Origin: Caldilineaceae bacterium bin34
GTDB taxonomy: Bacteria > Chloroflexota > Anaerolineae > Caldilineales > Caldilineaceae
DNA: 64,000 nucleotides
Reading direction: 5' to 3'
Assembly (NCBI GenBank): GCA_002238555.1
Contig: MPMO01000012.1
Location: forward strand, 1-64,000
Shown here: positions 32,314 to 41,598 of the stretch, piece after piece
How the letters are laid out: every line of letters begins with the position of its first letter
Position numbering within the stretch: position 1 is the first letter of the stretch
Notes under the pieces: generated by a model
What the model was told of the DNA's origin: nothing
Databases searched by the model: none
The model's input: only the letters and a program-made list of their open reading frames with translations
Made by a program: the position numbers and the translations under genes

Positions 32314-33194
32314 CCACCCGGACCTCCGCCGTGCATCCCGGTGCGCGTCAGCGCTCAATGGCTCCGATTGTGTCCCGGTATGTGGAAAAGGCACTCATCT
32401 ATTGTGCGTTGCTAGCTGGGGCCGCCGTGCTCATGATTCCTCTCTGGTGGATGCTCTCAACCTCGGTCAAGCATCCCAAGGAAGTATTTGCCTTCCCACC
32501 GACCTTACTCCCCGAGCAGTTCATGTGGAACAACTACACGGACCTCTTCATCAAGGCACCGTTCCACATTTACATCTTCAACACGACCTATCTCGTCATC
32601 ATGGACCTGATCGGAACCCTTTTCACCGCCAGCATGGTCGGCTACGCCTTTGCCCGGCTGCGCTGGCGCGGCCGGGACATCTTCTTCGTGATCACCTTGG
32701 CTACGATGATGCTGCCGGCCACCGTACTCCTGATCCCACGGTTCATCATTTTCAACGAGATAGGCTGGACGAACTCATTCAAGCCCCTCTGGGTGCCGGC
32801 CTTCTTCGGCTATGCGTTCTTTATCTTCCTCATGCGCCAGTTCTACGCCACGATTCCCCACGAACTGGACTCCGCGGCACGCATTGACGGCGCCAGCGAG
32901 TTCGGGGTCTGGTGGCGCATTCTCGCACCTCTCACCAAACCGGCCCTGGCGGCCTGCGGCATCTTCACCTTCAATGCCACCTGGAACGATGTCCTGGGCC
33001 CATTGATCTACTTGACCTCGGAGAGCAAGAGCACATTGGCGTTGGGGCTGATGCAGTTTCGGGGACCCCACCGCACCGACTGGCACTACCTCATGGCCGC
33101 GTCGGTTGTTGCGATGCTACCGGTCCTCATCATCTTCTTCTTCGCCCAGAAGTACTTCATTCAGGGCGTAACTATCACGGGGATCAAAGGGTAG
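32310..33194 (+). CDS. Sugar-type ABC permease, MalG/UgpE family
   Basis: 294 residues from the ATG at 32310 that overlaps the stop of the partner permease; the frame is open much further upstream inside that gene but the family begins here. Features: LAGAAVLMIPLWWMLSTSVK (first helix), FPPTLLPEQFMWNNYTDLF, the EAA loop IPHELDSAARIDGASEFGVW, and the C-terminal QKYFIQGVTITGIKG, a hallmark of MalG/UgpE proteins. No ATP-binding gene is in the cluster, so a shared MsmK-like ATPase is expected elsewhere. Confidence 0.92.
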   Translation: MTTRTSAVHPGARQRSMAPIVSRYVEKALIYCALLAGAAVLMIPLWWMLSTSVKHPKEVFAFPPTLLPEQFMWNNYTDLFIKAPFHIYIFNTTYLVIMDLIGTLFTASMVGYAFARLRWRGRDIFFVITLATMMLPATVLLIPRFIIFNEIGWTNSFKPLWVPAFFGYAFFIFLMRQFYATIPHELDSAARIDGASEFGVWWRILAPLTKPALAACGIFTFNATWNDVLGPLIYLTSESKSTLALGLMQFRGPHRTDWHYLMAASVVAMLPVLIIFFFAQKYFIQGVTITGIKG

Positions 33195-33412
33195 GCGGAT
33201 CCTGCGTTCCTGACGGCGGATTCGGCGCACCGGCCCTTCGGATCGGGAGCATGCATGGGCACCCCTGACGGTGGCACGCGTTGCAGGCCCGTTGAACATG
33301 CCAGACCCGTTCCCAGCCGAATTGGGCCCCAACCAAGCTGCCTGCAGGCACCTGTGATCGGCCGGTCCCGGCATCGTGAAGACCGCCTGCGGCTTGCGAA
33401 GGATTGCCACCG

Positions 33413-34582
33413 ATGAACGTTACCGGCATTGACTGCCACATCCTCCTGGTCCCGGAATACAGCGTCGCAGCGAATTCCTCCGCCCAGGACAATCTGGTCG
33501 TCGAAGTCCACGCCGACAACGGCCTGACCGGCATCGGCGAGACGGACACCAATCCCTGGGTGGCCAAGGCCTGCATCGAAGCTCCCGGCACCCACGTCAT
33601 GGGCCAAGGCCTGAAGGAAATGCTCCTGGGCCGCGATCCGGAGGATGTGGAGGCAATCTGGTGGGACCTCTACAACGGCTCCAAGATGACCGGCCGCCGA
33701 GGCGCCCTGATTTGCGCGATGGGCGCCATCGACATGGCACTCTGGGACCTTCGGGCCAAGGCCCGGGAGGTTCCGGTCCATCGGCTCCTGGACGATCCCG
33801 CCCGGGATTTCATCACCCCGTATGCATCGCTGTTGCCGGACGGCAATACGATCACGGAGTACGGCGACTCGCTCCTGTACAAGCTGACGACCGCCCGCGA
33901 CCTGGGGTACAGGGCCGCCAAGCTCGAGATCTGCATCAACGGGCCCTACAGCCACAACGGCTTGCAGGAGGACGATGCCCTCGGCGTGGCCATGGTCGAG
34001 GCGTGCCGCAAGGCGGTGGGACCGGATTTCACCCTCATGGTGGACGTGGCTTATTCGTGGCCGGACCCGGAGACCGCACTGCGCGTGATTCAACAGTTGG
34101 CGCCCCTGGACATCTTCTTCCTGGAGACGCCCCTGGACATCGACGACCTGGAAGGACACGCCTGGCTGCAGGAGCGGTCGCCGATTCCGCTGGCGGCCGG
34201 CGAGTGGCAGAACACCCATTTCGAATTCGAGGACCTGGCCTTGCGCGGCAGGCTCGACGTCCTGCAGCCGGACATTGGTCGCGTGGGAGGCTTCACGCCG
34301 GCCCTGAAGGTGAGGGACCTGGCCGCCCGCACCGACCGGCTGATCGTCCCGCACTGCTGGAAAACCGGCATCGGCATCGCCGCGAGTGCCCACTTTGCCG
34401 CCGTGTCGCCCATGTGCCCGTACATCGAGTTCCTGCCGGCCAACCTGTCTGAATCGGCGCTGCGGCAGGAACTGACCCATGACGAAATCAGACTTGAGGA
34501 CGGCGTCATTCCGCTGCCCCGGCAACCGGGCCTGGGCGTGGAACTGAACCGGACCGCACTGGAACGATACAAGGTTGGCTGA
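33413..34582 (+). CDS. Mandelate racemase / muconate-lactonizing enzyme family protein
   Basis: 389 residues. N-terminal capping domain (TGIDCHILLVPEYSVA...GLTGIGETDTNP...AMGAIDMALWDLRAKA) and a barrel with enolase-superfamily residues: AAKLEI (Lys), LMVDVAYSW (Asp), FLETPLDIDD (Glu), LAAGEW (Glu) and VPHCWKTGIG near the end. Such enzymes abstract a proton alpha to a carboxylate, for example sugar-acid dehydratases. The start at 33413 follows GAAGGA; a TTG three codons upstream is less likely. Fits a pathway breaking down an imported sugar acid with the neighbouring SDR and dioxygenases. Confidence 0.88.
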   Translation: MNVTGIDCHILLVPEYSVAANSSAQDNLVVEVHADNGLTGIGETDTNPWVAKACIEAPGTHVMGQGLKEMLLGRDPEDVEAIWWDLYNGSKMTGRRGALICAMGAIDMALWDLRAKAREVPVHRLLDDPARDFITPYASLLPDGNTITEYGDSLLYKLTTARDLGYRAAKLEICINGPYSHNGLQEDDALGVAMVEACRKAVGPDFTLMVDVAYSWPDPETALRVIQQLAPLDIFFLETPLDIDDLEGHAWLQERSPIPLAAGEWQNTHFEFEDLALRGRLDVLQPDIGRVGGFTPALKVRDLAARTDRLIVPHCWKTGIGIAASAHFAAVSPMCPYIEFLPANLSESALRQELTHDEIRLEDGVIPLPRQPGLGVELNRTALERYKVG

Positions 34583-34599
34583 ACCGGAGGCACGCGGAC

Positions 34600-35310
34600 A
34601 TGAAGACGGATGCCGAAAAGGCTTTCTTCCTCGAGCATGGATACCTGCACGTACAGGGGGTCCTGGATCGGGAACAGGTCGATTTCTACCGCACGGAATT
34701 CGACCGGGTGTGGGAGCAGGAGGCACCCAGGGTCAACCAGCACAAGCTGCTCAAGTACCAGTCGTTCATCGACTTGATCGAGCATCCACCCATCCTGGAG
34801 CGGCAACAGGCGATGTTCGGCAACCAGACCCAGTTGCTGCAGTACGACCTGCTGCGGCAGGACGCCGACAGCAACATGCCGGCCCGCAGCTGGCACCGGG
34901 ACTTCATCTTCCCCGGCGACCGACCGCACTCCATCAACACGATTGTGTACCTGGACCCGATGTCGCACGAGCGCGGCCCGACCTGTGTGGTTCCGGGCAC
35001 CCACCGCGGCGAGGAATACCCGCCCCTGGACCGCATACACACGTCCCTGCCCGGGGAGGTGGAGGTGCTGGCCGAGCCGGGGGACGCGGTGTTCATCAAC
35101 GGCTCCATTTGGCATTCGGGCGGAGCCAACCGCACGCAAGGCCTGAGACGCGGCATCTTCCTCTACTTCGGATGGTGGTGGATGAAGCGCTACGAACACG
35201 AGACGGACCTGCCGTGGCAGGCCAAGGCCAAGGCTTCCGCACTGCGCCTGCAGTTGCTGGGGCTCAAGATGCCCGACCGCGACGTGCACCAATACGATCC
35301 AACCCTATAG
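34600..35310 (+). CDS. Phytanoyl-CoA dioxygenase family protein 2
   Basis: 236 residues; CGGAGG upstream of the ATG. Ligands: ARSWHRDFIFPGDRPH (His, Asp) and INGSIWHSGGANRTQGLRRG (distal His, Arg). YLDPMSHERGPTCVVPGTHR, between them, is the typical core. It lies 17 bp after the enolase-superfamily gene and 22 bp before the third dioxygenase gene, in one apparent transcript. Distinct in sequence from proteins 1 and 3, so these are not recent duplicates. Confidence 0.85.
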   Translation: MKTDAEKAFFLEHGYLHVQGVLDREQVDFYRTEFDRVWEQEAPRVNQHKLLKYQSFIDLIEHPPILERQQAMFGNQTQLLQYDLLRQDADSNMPARSWHRDFIFPGDRPHSINTIVYLDPMSHERGPTCVVPGTHRGEEYPPLDRIHTSLPGEVEVLAEPGDAVFINGSIWHSGGANRTQGLRRGIFLYFGWWWMKRYEHETDLPWQAKAKASALRLQLLGLKMPDRDVHQYDPTL

Positions 35311-35332
35311 TGCCGTTCGGCACAGGCTTTCC

Positions 35333-36118
35333 ATGAACAGACGCATACGGGTGACGACACCCGATCCCCACGACCTGGATGCCCAGGAGCAATGCTTCCG
35401 CGACCACAGCTGCGTGGTCATTCCGGATCTGCTGTCGCCCGACCTGGTCCAGGAGATTAACGCGGCCATGGACCGGGACATGCACGCCAACCCGTTCATG
35501 TGGTGGACATCCGGCGCCCGCGGCTACAACTGCAACCTCCTGCTAACCGAACCGGTGTTCGAACACGCCATCCGACCACCCCGGCTGCTGGCCCTGCTGG
35601 AACGCATCATGGGCGGTCCGTTCTGTTTTGAGGAATTGGCCGTGCGCCACCGCACCGGAGAAACCGCGGCCGTGCCCACCGACTGGCACCGCGACCGCAA
35701 CTACTGGGACGAACACCCCTTGCGCCTCGACTACCCCCAAATCATCTACTACCTGACCGACGTGGATGAGACCACCCACTGCTTCTCCATCAGCCCGGAA
35801 CCGGCAGCCGGCGAGACGCTGCCGCCACAGGAACACCTCGAACGCGGAGGCATTCTCGACTTCCACGGCAAGGCCGGCAGCGGCATCCTGTTCAATGCCG
35901 CCACCCTCCACGGCGTGACCCTGCGCGAGACGAACAAGGTGCGGCGCACCATCCAGGTCTACTTCGGCCATCCCGATCGGGCCCCCTTGAGTGACGTCAC
36001 GCTGATGCCGCCCCGCCTCTGGCGGGACCACGACGACCCGGAAATCCGCCGCTTCTACGGGAAGTTCAACCGGATTTCCAGGGTGATGCTGGGCGGACTC
36101 GGCATTCTGGAGCCGTGA
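35333..36118 (+). CDS. Phytanoyl-CoA dioxygenase family protein 3
   Basis: 261 residues. Metal site PTDWHRDRNYWDEHPL (His, Asp), distal block LFNAATLHGVTLRETNKVRR (His, Arg) and the strand TIQVYFGHPDRAPLSD. An N-terminal helix (HDLDAQEQCFRDHSCVVIPD) is typical of PhyH enzymes. Last enzyme gene before the solute-binding protein gene at 36237. Substrate unknown; Fe(II) and 2-oxoglutarate dependence is expected from the conserved residues. Confidence 0.85.
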   Translation: MNRRIRVTTPDPHDLDAQEQCFRDHSCVVIPDLLSPDLVQEINAAMDRDMHANPFMWWTSGARGYNCNLLLTEPVFEHAIRPPRLLALLERIMGGPFCFEELAVRHRTGETAAVPTDWHRDRNYWDEHPLRLDYPQIIYYLTDVDETTHCFSISPEPAAGETLPPQEHLERGGILDFHGKAGSGILFNAATLHGVTLRETNKVRRTIQVYFGHPDRAPLSDVTLMPPRLWRDHDDPEIRRFYGKFNRISRVMLGGLGILEP

Positions 36119-36236
36119 GCCCACTGGACCGCCGGTGCCGAAGTACAGCGGTTTCCCGGGTTTAGTACGCTTAGTCCTGTTGCGATCGCACGATGCCGCA
36201 ACTTCACGTTTTGTCATTCAGACAGGGAGCAATCCG

Positions 36237-37610
36237 ATGACCATGTTGGAGAAACAAAGTCAACTGAGCCGACGCGCGTTTCTGCGCTTGGCGGCGGGAG
36301 CCTCCGCCACGGCCGCCTTGGTCGCCTGTGTCGCACCGACCGCGCCTGCGGGAGATGCCGGTGAAGCCGCCGACATGGAACAGATCGAGATCGGCTTCGC
36401 GTGGTGGACTGGCGGCGAACAGGCCAACGCGTTGTTTGAGGAAGCGGTGGATCGTTTTGAGGCCGCCTTCCCCAACATCCATGTGGTCCGCGACTCCGTA
36501 CCCTACGGTGAATTTCACACCAAGATTCTCACTGGATATGCAGGCGGAGACGCTCCGGACTGCCACGGCGTCCCCTGGGGGACTGTCTGGTCCATGGCCC
36601 ACAGGGGCGTGTTACTGGACATGAACGGCCTGGTCGAAGGGGATCCCGATATCGACTGGGAAGGCATGTGGCCGGCTGTGACTGAAGGGTGCTACTACCC
36701 GCCGGGCACCATCATTTCCCTGCCCCGCGAGTCGTTTGGTCTGAGGCTTTACTTCTACAACAAGACCATCTACGGGGATGCGGGAATCGATACTCCGGAC
36801 GTGGCGATGGATGCCGGCGATTGGAATGCCGGCGACTGGACCTGGGATACTTGGCGCGAACAAGCGGGCCAACTGACCCAGTTCGACGAGAACGGGCGAC
36901 GGACCATCATGGGCTCCAACCAGAGCGCCGACTACTGGAACCTGCACACGGTGATCCCGTCGTTCGGGCATTCCATGTTCAACGATGATGTGACCCACTT
37001 CAACCTGGATGCCGAAGCTGTGGTGGCCTGGCTGGAGACGCTGCCCGTGATGATCAACGAGGAACGATCGCTGGGCAAGCCCGATGAGACCGCCGATTTC
37101 GACTGGGCCTCCAACGGCAAGCAGGCCATCGTCCGGTCCTCGACTTGGAGCATCCCCAACTACCGCTCAAGCTGGGAGGACATCGACTGGGACTTTGTGC
37201 CTCCTCCCAGGGGTTCCCACGGCCACTCGAACTTTGTCGGCAACGACTATCACTCCATTAACGGCACTGGAACCGCCAACGTGGACGCGGCTTGGGAACT
37301 GCTGAAGTTCATTAATTCGCCAGGCGAAGATCTGTGGTGGGCTCAGAACTTCTTCGGAGCACCTTTCCGCAAGGAGAATGTTGAGCCTTGGGCCAACAGC
37401 CTGAACGAAATCCTGCCGCGCAACGGCTGGAAGTACATGCTGGACATGACCAACACGGCCACGCCGTGGACTCCGGTCCCGTTCCAGGAGGAGCTGAACA
37501 CCATCCACTCCAACGAAATCGGCCAAGCCATCCTGGGCGAACGGCCGGTTCAGGAGGTGGTTGACAGCATCACCAGCAAGATCGACGCCATGATCGCGGA
37601 CTTCGAATAG
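36237..37610 (+). CDS. Family 1 extracellular solute-binding lipoprotein
   Basis: 457 residues. The N-terminus has a Tat-type signal, SRRAFLRLAAGASATAALVA followed by Cys, giving a lipobox and lipid anchor. The body follows SBP_bac_1: IEIGFAWWTGGEQANALFEE, ITEYAGGDAPD-like TGYAGGDAPDCHGVPWG, and DFDWASNGKQAIVRSSTWS. It captures the ligand for permeases 31354 and 32310, though separated from them by three enzyme genes. Start at 36237 follows AGGGAG. A strong terminator (37633) ends the unit. Confidence 0.88.
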   Translation: MTMLEKQSQLSRRAFLRLAAGASATAALVACVAPTAPAGDAGEAADMEQIEIGFAWWTGGEQANALFEEAVDRFEAAFPNIHVVRDSVPYGEFHTKILTGYAGGDAPDCHGVPWGTVWSMAHRGVLLDMNGLVEGDPDIDWEGMWPAVTEGCYYPPGTIISLPRESFGLRLYFYNKTIYGDAGIDTPDVAMDAGDWNAGDWTWDTWREQAGQLTQFDENGRRTIMGSNQSADYWNLHTVIPSFGHSMFNDDVTHFNLDAEAVVAWLETLPVMINEERSLGKPDETADFDWASNGKQAIVRSSTWSIPNYRSSWEDIDWDFVPPPRGSHGHSNFVGNDYHSINGTGTANVDAAWELLKFINSPGEDLWWAQNFFGAPFRKENVEPWANSLNEILPRNGWKYMLDMTNTATPWTPVPFQEELNTIHSNEIGQAILGERPVQEVVDSITSKIDAMIADFE

Positions 37611-37632
37611 TCCTCGGTCCTGCACCGATCCG

Positions 37633-37680
37633 GCCGGCGGTGCCTGGAGTGGGATGCTCCGGGCACCGCCGGCTTTTTTT
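37633..37680 (+). terminator. Intrinsic terminator of the catabolic/transport cluster
   Basis: Arms GCCGGCGGTGCC and GGCACCGCCGGC pair perfectly across a loop, followed directly by seven T (37674-37680). It lies 22 bp after the solute-binding protein stop. Confidence 0.93.
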
Positions 37681-37694
37681 GTTGCCTCCCGTCA

Positions 37695-37722
37695 AACGGC
37701 CCCGGATGTGTCCGGGGCCGTT
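37695..37722 (-). terminator. Probable terminator of the dnaG-rpoD operon
   Basis: Perfect 12-bp arms AACGGCCCCGGA and TCCGGGGCCGTT with a TGTG loop. On the minus strand it is followed by TTTGA only, so the T-run is short. It lies 64 bp beyond the rpoD stop and back-to-back with the plus-strand terminator. Confidence 0.65.
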
Positions 37723-37786
37723 CTGCGCAGTTGAGCTACTGGGGGCGGACGGACGAAGGCGGAGCGTGCTCCCATCCGTCCGAACT

Positions 37787-38893
37787 TCATATGATGAACT
37801 CGCGCAGGTGCCGTCCGCAATCTTCGGCGTAGATTTTCTGCAGGGCTTCCTTAACGATCTGGCGTACCCGCTCGCGCGTTATGTCGAACTCCTTGCCGAG
37901 GTCGTCCAACGTCAGCGGCTCCTGATTGTCCAGTCCGAACCGGTTGTTGATGATGCCCCTCTCTCGGGGATCAAGGTCGTTCAACACGTCGTTGACCTGT
38001 TCCTTCATGATTTCGATGCTGGCGGCTTCGGCCGGTTCCGGCGAATTTTCGTCCTCGACGATGTCCAGCAACAACGCATCCTCGCCGTGGTGCACCGGCG
38101 AATACAGGCTGACAGGGGCCGTGTCCAGGCTGAGCAGGTTCCTGACTTTGTCCACGGCCTCTTCGGCCACGGCCCGCACATCCTCGTCCTCCACCAGGTG
38201 GCAGGCATCGGTTGTCAACACCCAATCAGGGATCAGCTCCTCAATCGACCGATCCAGATGGCCGGTTTCCAGACACAGTTCCAGCAACGAGGGATCGCGG
38301 CCCAGCAATCCGCGCAGATGCTTGCGCGTGCGCTCGATTTTCTTCAGCTTGTCAACGACGTGCACCGGTAGTCGAATCGTGCGCGCCTGATCCGCCAGGG
38401 CCCGACTGATGGATTGCCGAATCCACCACGTGGCATAGGTGCTGAACTTGAAGCCGCGGGTGGGATCGAATTTCTCGACCGCCTTCATCAGACCAACGTT
38501 CCCCTCCTGAATAAGGTCCAGGAAGCTGACGCCGTTGTTGCGCTGGCGGTTGGCTTGGCTGATGACCAGGCGCAGATTGCAGTTGGCCAGCCGTTCCTGG
38601 GCCACCTGACCGTCCGCAATCACCTGGGTCAGTCGGCCGCGCTCTTGGGGATCCGTCTCGCCATCCAGCCTGGCACGGGCCTGGCCGGCATGGATCATGG
38701 CCGTGGCCAGCAACTTCTCCTCGTCTGCGGTCAGAAGCGGATGCCGCCCCACGTCGCGCATGTAGACCTGGATGGGATCCAGCGATCCGGCCCAGTCCAC
38801 CGGTCCGGCATCCGTCAGCGGCGCCCCGACCTGCCTTATGGCAACGGCGCCGTCATCCAGACTGGTTGAATAGCGGGTGTTGATTACAGCCAT
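37787..38893 (-). CDS. rpoD: RNA polymerase primary sigma factor (SigA/RpoD)
   Basis: 368 residues, group 1/2 sigma-70. Region 1.2 is DPIQVYMRDVGRHPLLTADE. Region 2 has NCNLRLVISQANRQRNNGVS, FLDLIQEGNVGLMKAVEKFD, and the -10-recognising and melting helix STYATWWIRQSISRALADQA. Region 4 has LTLDDLGKEFDITRERVRQI, the -35-binding helix-turn-helix. The acidic region 1.1 is absent and region 3 is longer than in E. coli. Start chosen at 38893: AGGTG lies upstream; the frame is open much further but inside dnaG. Located 41 bp after dnaG, the classical macromolecular-synthesis order. Confidence 0.92.
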   Translation of the reverse strand: MAVINTRYSTSLDDGAVAIRQVGAPLTDAGPVDWAGSLDPIQVYMRDVGRHPLLTADEEKLLATAMIHAGQARARLDGETDPQERGRLTQVIADGQVAQERLANCNLRLVISQANRQRNNGVSFLDLIQEGNVGLMKAVEKFDPTRGFKFSTYATWWIRQSISRALADQARTIRLPVHVVDKLKKIERTRKHLRGLLGRDPSLLELCLETGHLDRSIEELIPDWVLTTDACHLVEDEDVRAVAEEAVDKVRNLLSLDTAPVSLYSPVHHGEDALLLDIVEDENSPEPAEAASIEIMKEQVNDVLNDLDPRERGIINNRFGLDNQEPLTLDDLGKEFDITRERVRQIVKEALQKIYAEDCGRHLREFII

Positions 38894-38934
38894 GTTGTTC
38901 ACCTGTGCTACGTCGCTTGGGTCGATGATGGTTG

Positions 38935-40851
38935 CTAATTGGCCAAAGCCGCCGCCCTGACGGGCTGCAGCGGGTTGTATTCGTGTCGGAGATTCTGAAT
39001 CCGGCGCAGGTGCGCCATTCCTGTGCGATAGGCGACACCGTCCTGGACCATGTCGATTGTCTTGAGTCGCCGATGTAATTCCAGCTCGCGCATCCGCAAC
39101 AGCAGCCCCACGGCTTCGCTGCACGCCTCCCGGTTGGTGTTGCCTTCCATGGCCGGTCCGGACAGCACGCCATCCTGTTCCGCCAACACTCTCCGCAGGT
39201 AGGCGGCCTCCGCCTCGTCGAGTCCCGACATGAATTCGTCGACATCCCACTCGTCGTCCGGATCGACGCTCAGCAACAGTCCGTACAAGGTCCGCGCCTG
39301 GTTGTCGATGAAGTCCCCGGCGGTCAGGACCGCCAGGTCCGACTCGAACCCCGTCAGCAACGAGTTGATTTGCCTGTGCAGTCGATGCGGATCGCGCAAC
39401 AGGACCAACAGGACCTTCCGCTCCAGTTCGTTGCGATGGGATCCGGGCTCCTGGAGCTGCACGGCGGGCCGCTGGGAGGGCTCCTCCCATGCAACTTCGG
39501 TGTCCACCTCCACCGGCTCCGGTTCGGGAAGCCGCATTCGGTTCGCCACCATGCGCTGCAACAGCCCCGGCGCAGTGGCGAAGCGGATTTCCATCTGCTT
39601 GACGTATTCGTCCCGCGCGACCTCCTGATGGACTTCCGCCAGGACTTCAACCAGGAGTTCGACAGCCTTCTGCTTTTGCTCGGGGACCTCCAGGTCGAAG
39701 GCTCGCTCGGCATGGTTCGCATAGAAGTTCACCAGGGTCAGGGCACTGCCGGTAACCTTCCTCCAACCTTCGACATCCTCCCTGATCAGTTCATCCGGAT
39801 CGCGCCCTTCCGGCATCGCGGCAATCCGCAGGGCCATTTCGGCACGGTTGCGGCCGGCATGCCGATCATCCCGATTGCTGGTGCGCAGTGTGGCCCGAGC
39901 CTTCTCCAGTCCCCGCAACGTTGCCTGCTGGCCGGCCGCATCCGCGTCCAGGGCAAACACCACCTGCGAGGTAAATCGGCGCAACAACCCCAACTGTCCC
40001 GGAGTTACTGCAGTGCCCAGGCAGGCAATCGTGTTTGCGAACCCGAACTGATGGGCCGTGACGACATCCAGATACCCCTCCACCAGCACGGCTTCCCCAA
40101 GTTTGCGGATGGGTCCGGCTGCGTGTTCGATGCCGTAGAGCACCTGGCTTTTGTTGAACAAGGGCGTGGTCGGCGAGTTGATGTACTTGGCGCCGCGGGA
40201 CTCGCTACCCAGTTCGCGCGCCCCGAAACCCACCACCCGGCCGCGGGCATCCCGGATGGGAAACATCAACCGGCCTCGGTACCGATCCCGATAGGATCCC
40301 TGCCTCTCGTCGTGGTAGAGCAAGCCGGTCTGCAACACATGACTTTCGGAAAAGCCCTGGCTTTGCAGAAAGGACACCAGACTGTCCCATGACCTGTCGC
40401 TGTAGCCCAGCTGGAAGGCATCGACCATCTCCGGTGCAACACCGCGTTGCCGTAGATAGTCCCTCGCAACCTGGCCCTCGGCCGATTCGTACAGGGCCGT
40501 GGCATAGAAGGCTGCGACCCTGCCCATGATTTCCCGCACCGGATCCAGGGGGTCGGGGGCCTGCCGTTTCCGCGCAAGCTCCACGCCGGCCTCGGCTGCG
40601 AGCTTCTTGAGCGCATCGAAAAACTCAAGCCCCTCAATCTTCATTAGAAATTTGAAGAGATCGCCGCCCTCACCGCAGGCGCCGAAGCAATGCCAGGTGC
40701 CTCGCTCCGGCGACACCACGAAACTGGGGGTCTTTTCCTGATGGAACGGGCAACAGGCCTTGTAGGTGCTGCCGGCACGGCTCAGCGTGACATAGCGTCC
40801 AATGAATTCCACCAGATCGATCCGATCCCGGATCTGTTCCCGTTCATCCAT
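38935..40851 (-). CDS. dnaG: DNA primase
   Basis: 638 residues. Zinc-binding CHC2 domain: CCPFHQEKTPSF (33-44) and WHCFGACGEGGD (53-64); the C-x3-C spacing is one longer than in E. coli but common in this bacterial group. The catalytic core has DAFQLGYSDRSWDSL and the Toprim motifs AVLVEGYLDVV (near 254) and FALDADAAGQQA (near 296). The C-terminal third is the helicase-interacting region. It synthesises RNA primers at the replication fork. The operon partner rpoD follows, and an SCP2-like gene precedes it by 26 bp. Confidence 0.95.
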   Translation of the reverse strand: MDEREQIRDRIDLVEFIGRYVTLSRAGSTYKACCPFHQEKTPSFVVSPERGTWHCFGACGEGGDLFKFLMKIEGLEFFDALKKLAAEAGVELARKRQAPDPLDPVREIMGRVAAFYATALYESAEGQVARDYLRQRGVAPEMVDAFQLGYSDRSWDSLVSFLQSQGFSESHVLQTGLLYHDERQGSYRDRYRGRLMFPIRDARGRVVGFGARELGSESRGAKYINSPTTPLFNKSQVLYGIEHAAGPIRKLGEAVLVEGYLDVVTAHQFGFANTIACLGTAVTPGQLGLLRRFTSQVVFALDADAAGQQATLRGLEKARATLRTSNRDDRHAGRNRAEMALRIAAMPEGRDPDELIREDVEGWRKVTGSALTLVNFYANHAERAFDLEVPEQKQKAVELLVEVLAEVHQEVARDEYVKQMEIRFATAPGLLQRMVANRMRLPEPEPVEVDTEVAWEEPSQRPAVQLQEPGSHRNELERKVLLVLLRDPHRLHRQINSLLTGFESDLAVLTAGDFIDNQARTLYGLLLSVDPDDEWDVDEFMSGLDEAEAAYLRRVLAEQDGVLSGPAMEGNTNREACSEAVGLLLRMRELELHRRLKTIDMVQDGVAYRTGMAHLRRIQNLRHEYNPLQPVRAAALAN

Positions 40852-40877
40852 GAGGCTTCACGGAGGCAATGACCGCG

Positions 40878-41261
40878 TCAAGGGGCCCGAGGGCCCATGT
40901 CTTGATATATCGACCGCGCCGCCTGGAGCAGGTCGGCAAAGGGCATGGCCCGAAATACGTTGCCCTGCGAACGGATGTCGCCGTTCATGAAGGATTTGCG
41001 AAACGACGCCTCCTCCATCAGGATGCGGTGGAGGAGGTCGGCCGGCAGGTGCAGTTCCAGATCCGCCCTGCCCGGACGCGGATCCCAAAAAACCTCCTGA
41101 AGACGACCATCCACCAAGATCTCCTGATCGTCCCCCTCCAAGCGGACCCGCACCACCAGTCCGGTGGCACCGAAAGTCTGCATTGCCTTGGTTTCTTCTT
41201 GCAGGCGCTGAAACGTAGCCTGCAAGCGGGGGACCACCGGATGTATGGCGATCGATGTCAT
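40878..41261 (-). CDS. SCP2 sterol-binding-like domain protein
   Basis: 127 residues. The core resembles the SCP2/alkyl-binding fold: GLVVRVRLEGDDQEILVDGR, WDPRPGRADLELHLPADLLH, ILMEEASFRKSFMNGDIRSQ and GNVFRAMPFADLLQAARSIY. The glycine-delimited strand pattern and 'F..G.I...G' block fit. Start chosen at 41261; an upstream in-frame ATG at 41336 would add 25 unlikely residues. It is 26 bp upstream of dnaG, so it probably belongs to the macromolecular-synthesis operon, an unusual partner. Function unknown. Confidence 0.7.
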   Translation of the reverse strand: MTSIAIHPVVPRLQATFQRLQEETKAMQTFGATGLVVRVRLEGDDQEILVDGRLQEVFWDPRPGRADLELHLPADLLHRILMEEASFRKSFMNGDIRSQGNVFRAMPFADLLQAARSIYQDMGPRAP

Positions 41262-41598
41262 GTCCGGTCTGCAACGCGAAGTCGAGGGTTTGCGATGATT
41301 TGCGGTTGATTCGCACCCGATGCCGTTGACAGGCAACCAACAGGGCTGGAACCAATGTGTGGCGGGAGCTTGCGGGGCAGTATGACGAAGAATGGCACTG
41401 GCGCAGCCCTCGTTTTGAAATCCGAAACGAGGGTACGGTACCGTTCGCGTTCCTGTGCCACAATCTTAGGCGGGCGTACAGACCAGAGCCGGATCGGATT
41501 CGGACCTGTTTCTGACATGCCAGGCCCACAAGGCTGCCGAAGCCGGCTTCGGTCCGGCAGCTCGGGTGCCTTTCTGCCGCCACAACCGGGACTACGCC

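Noticed and set aside
40869..41309. Plus-strand frame opposite the SCP2-like gene
   Set aside because: The minus-strand frame has the domain pattern and fits the operon; this one has neither.
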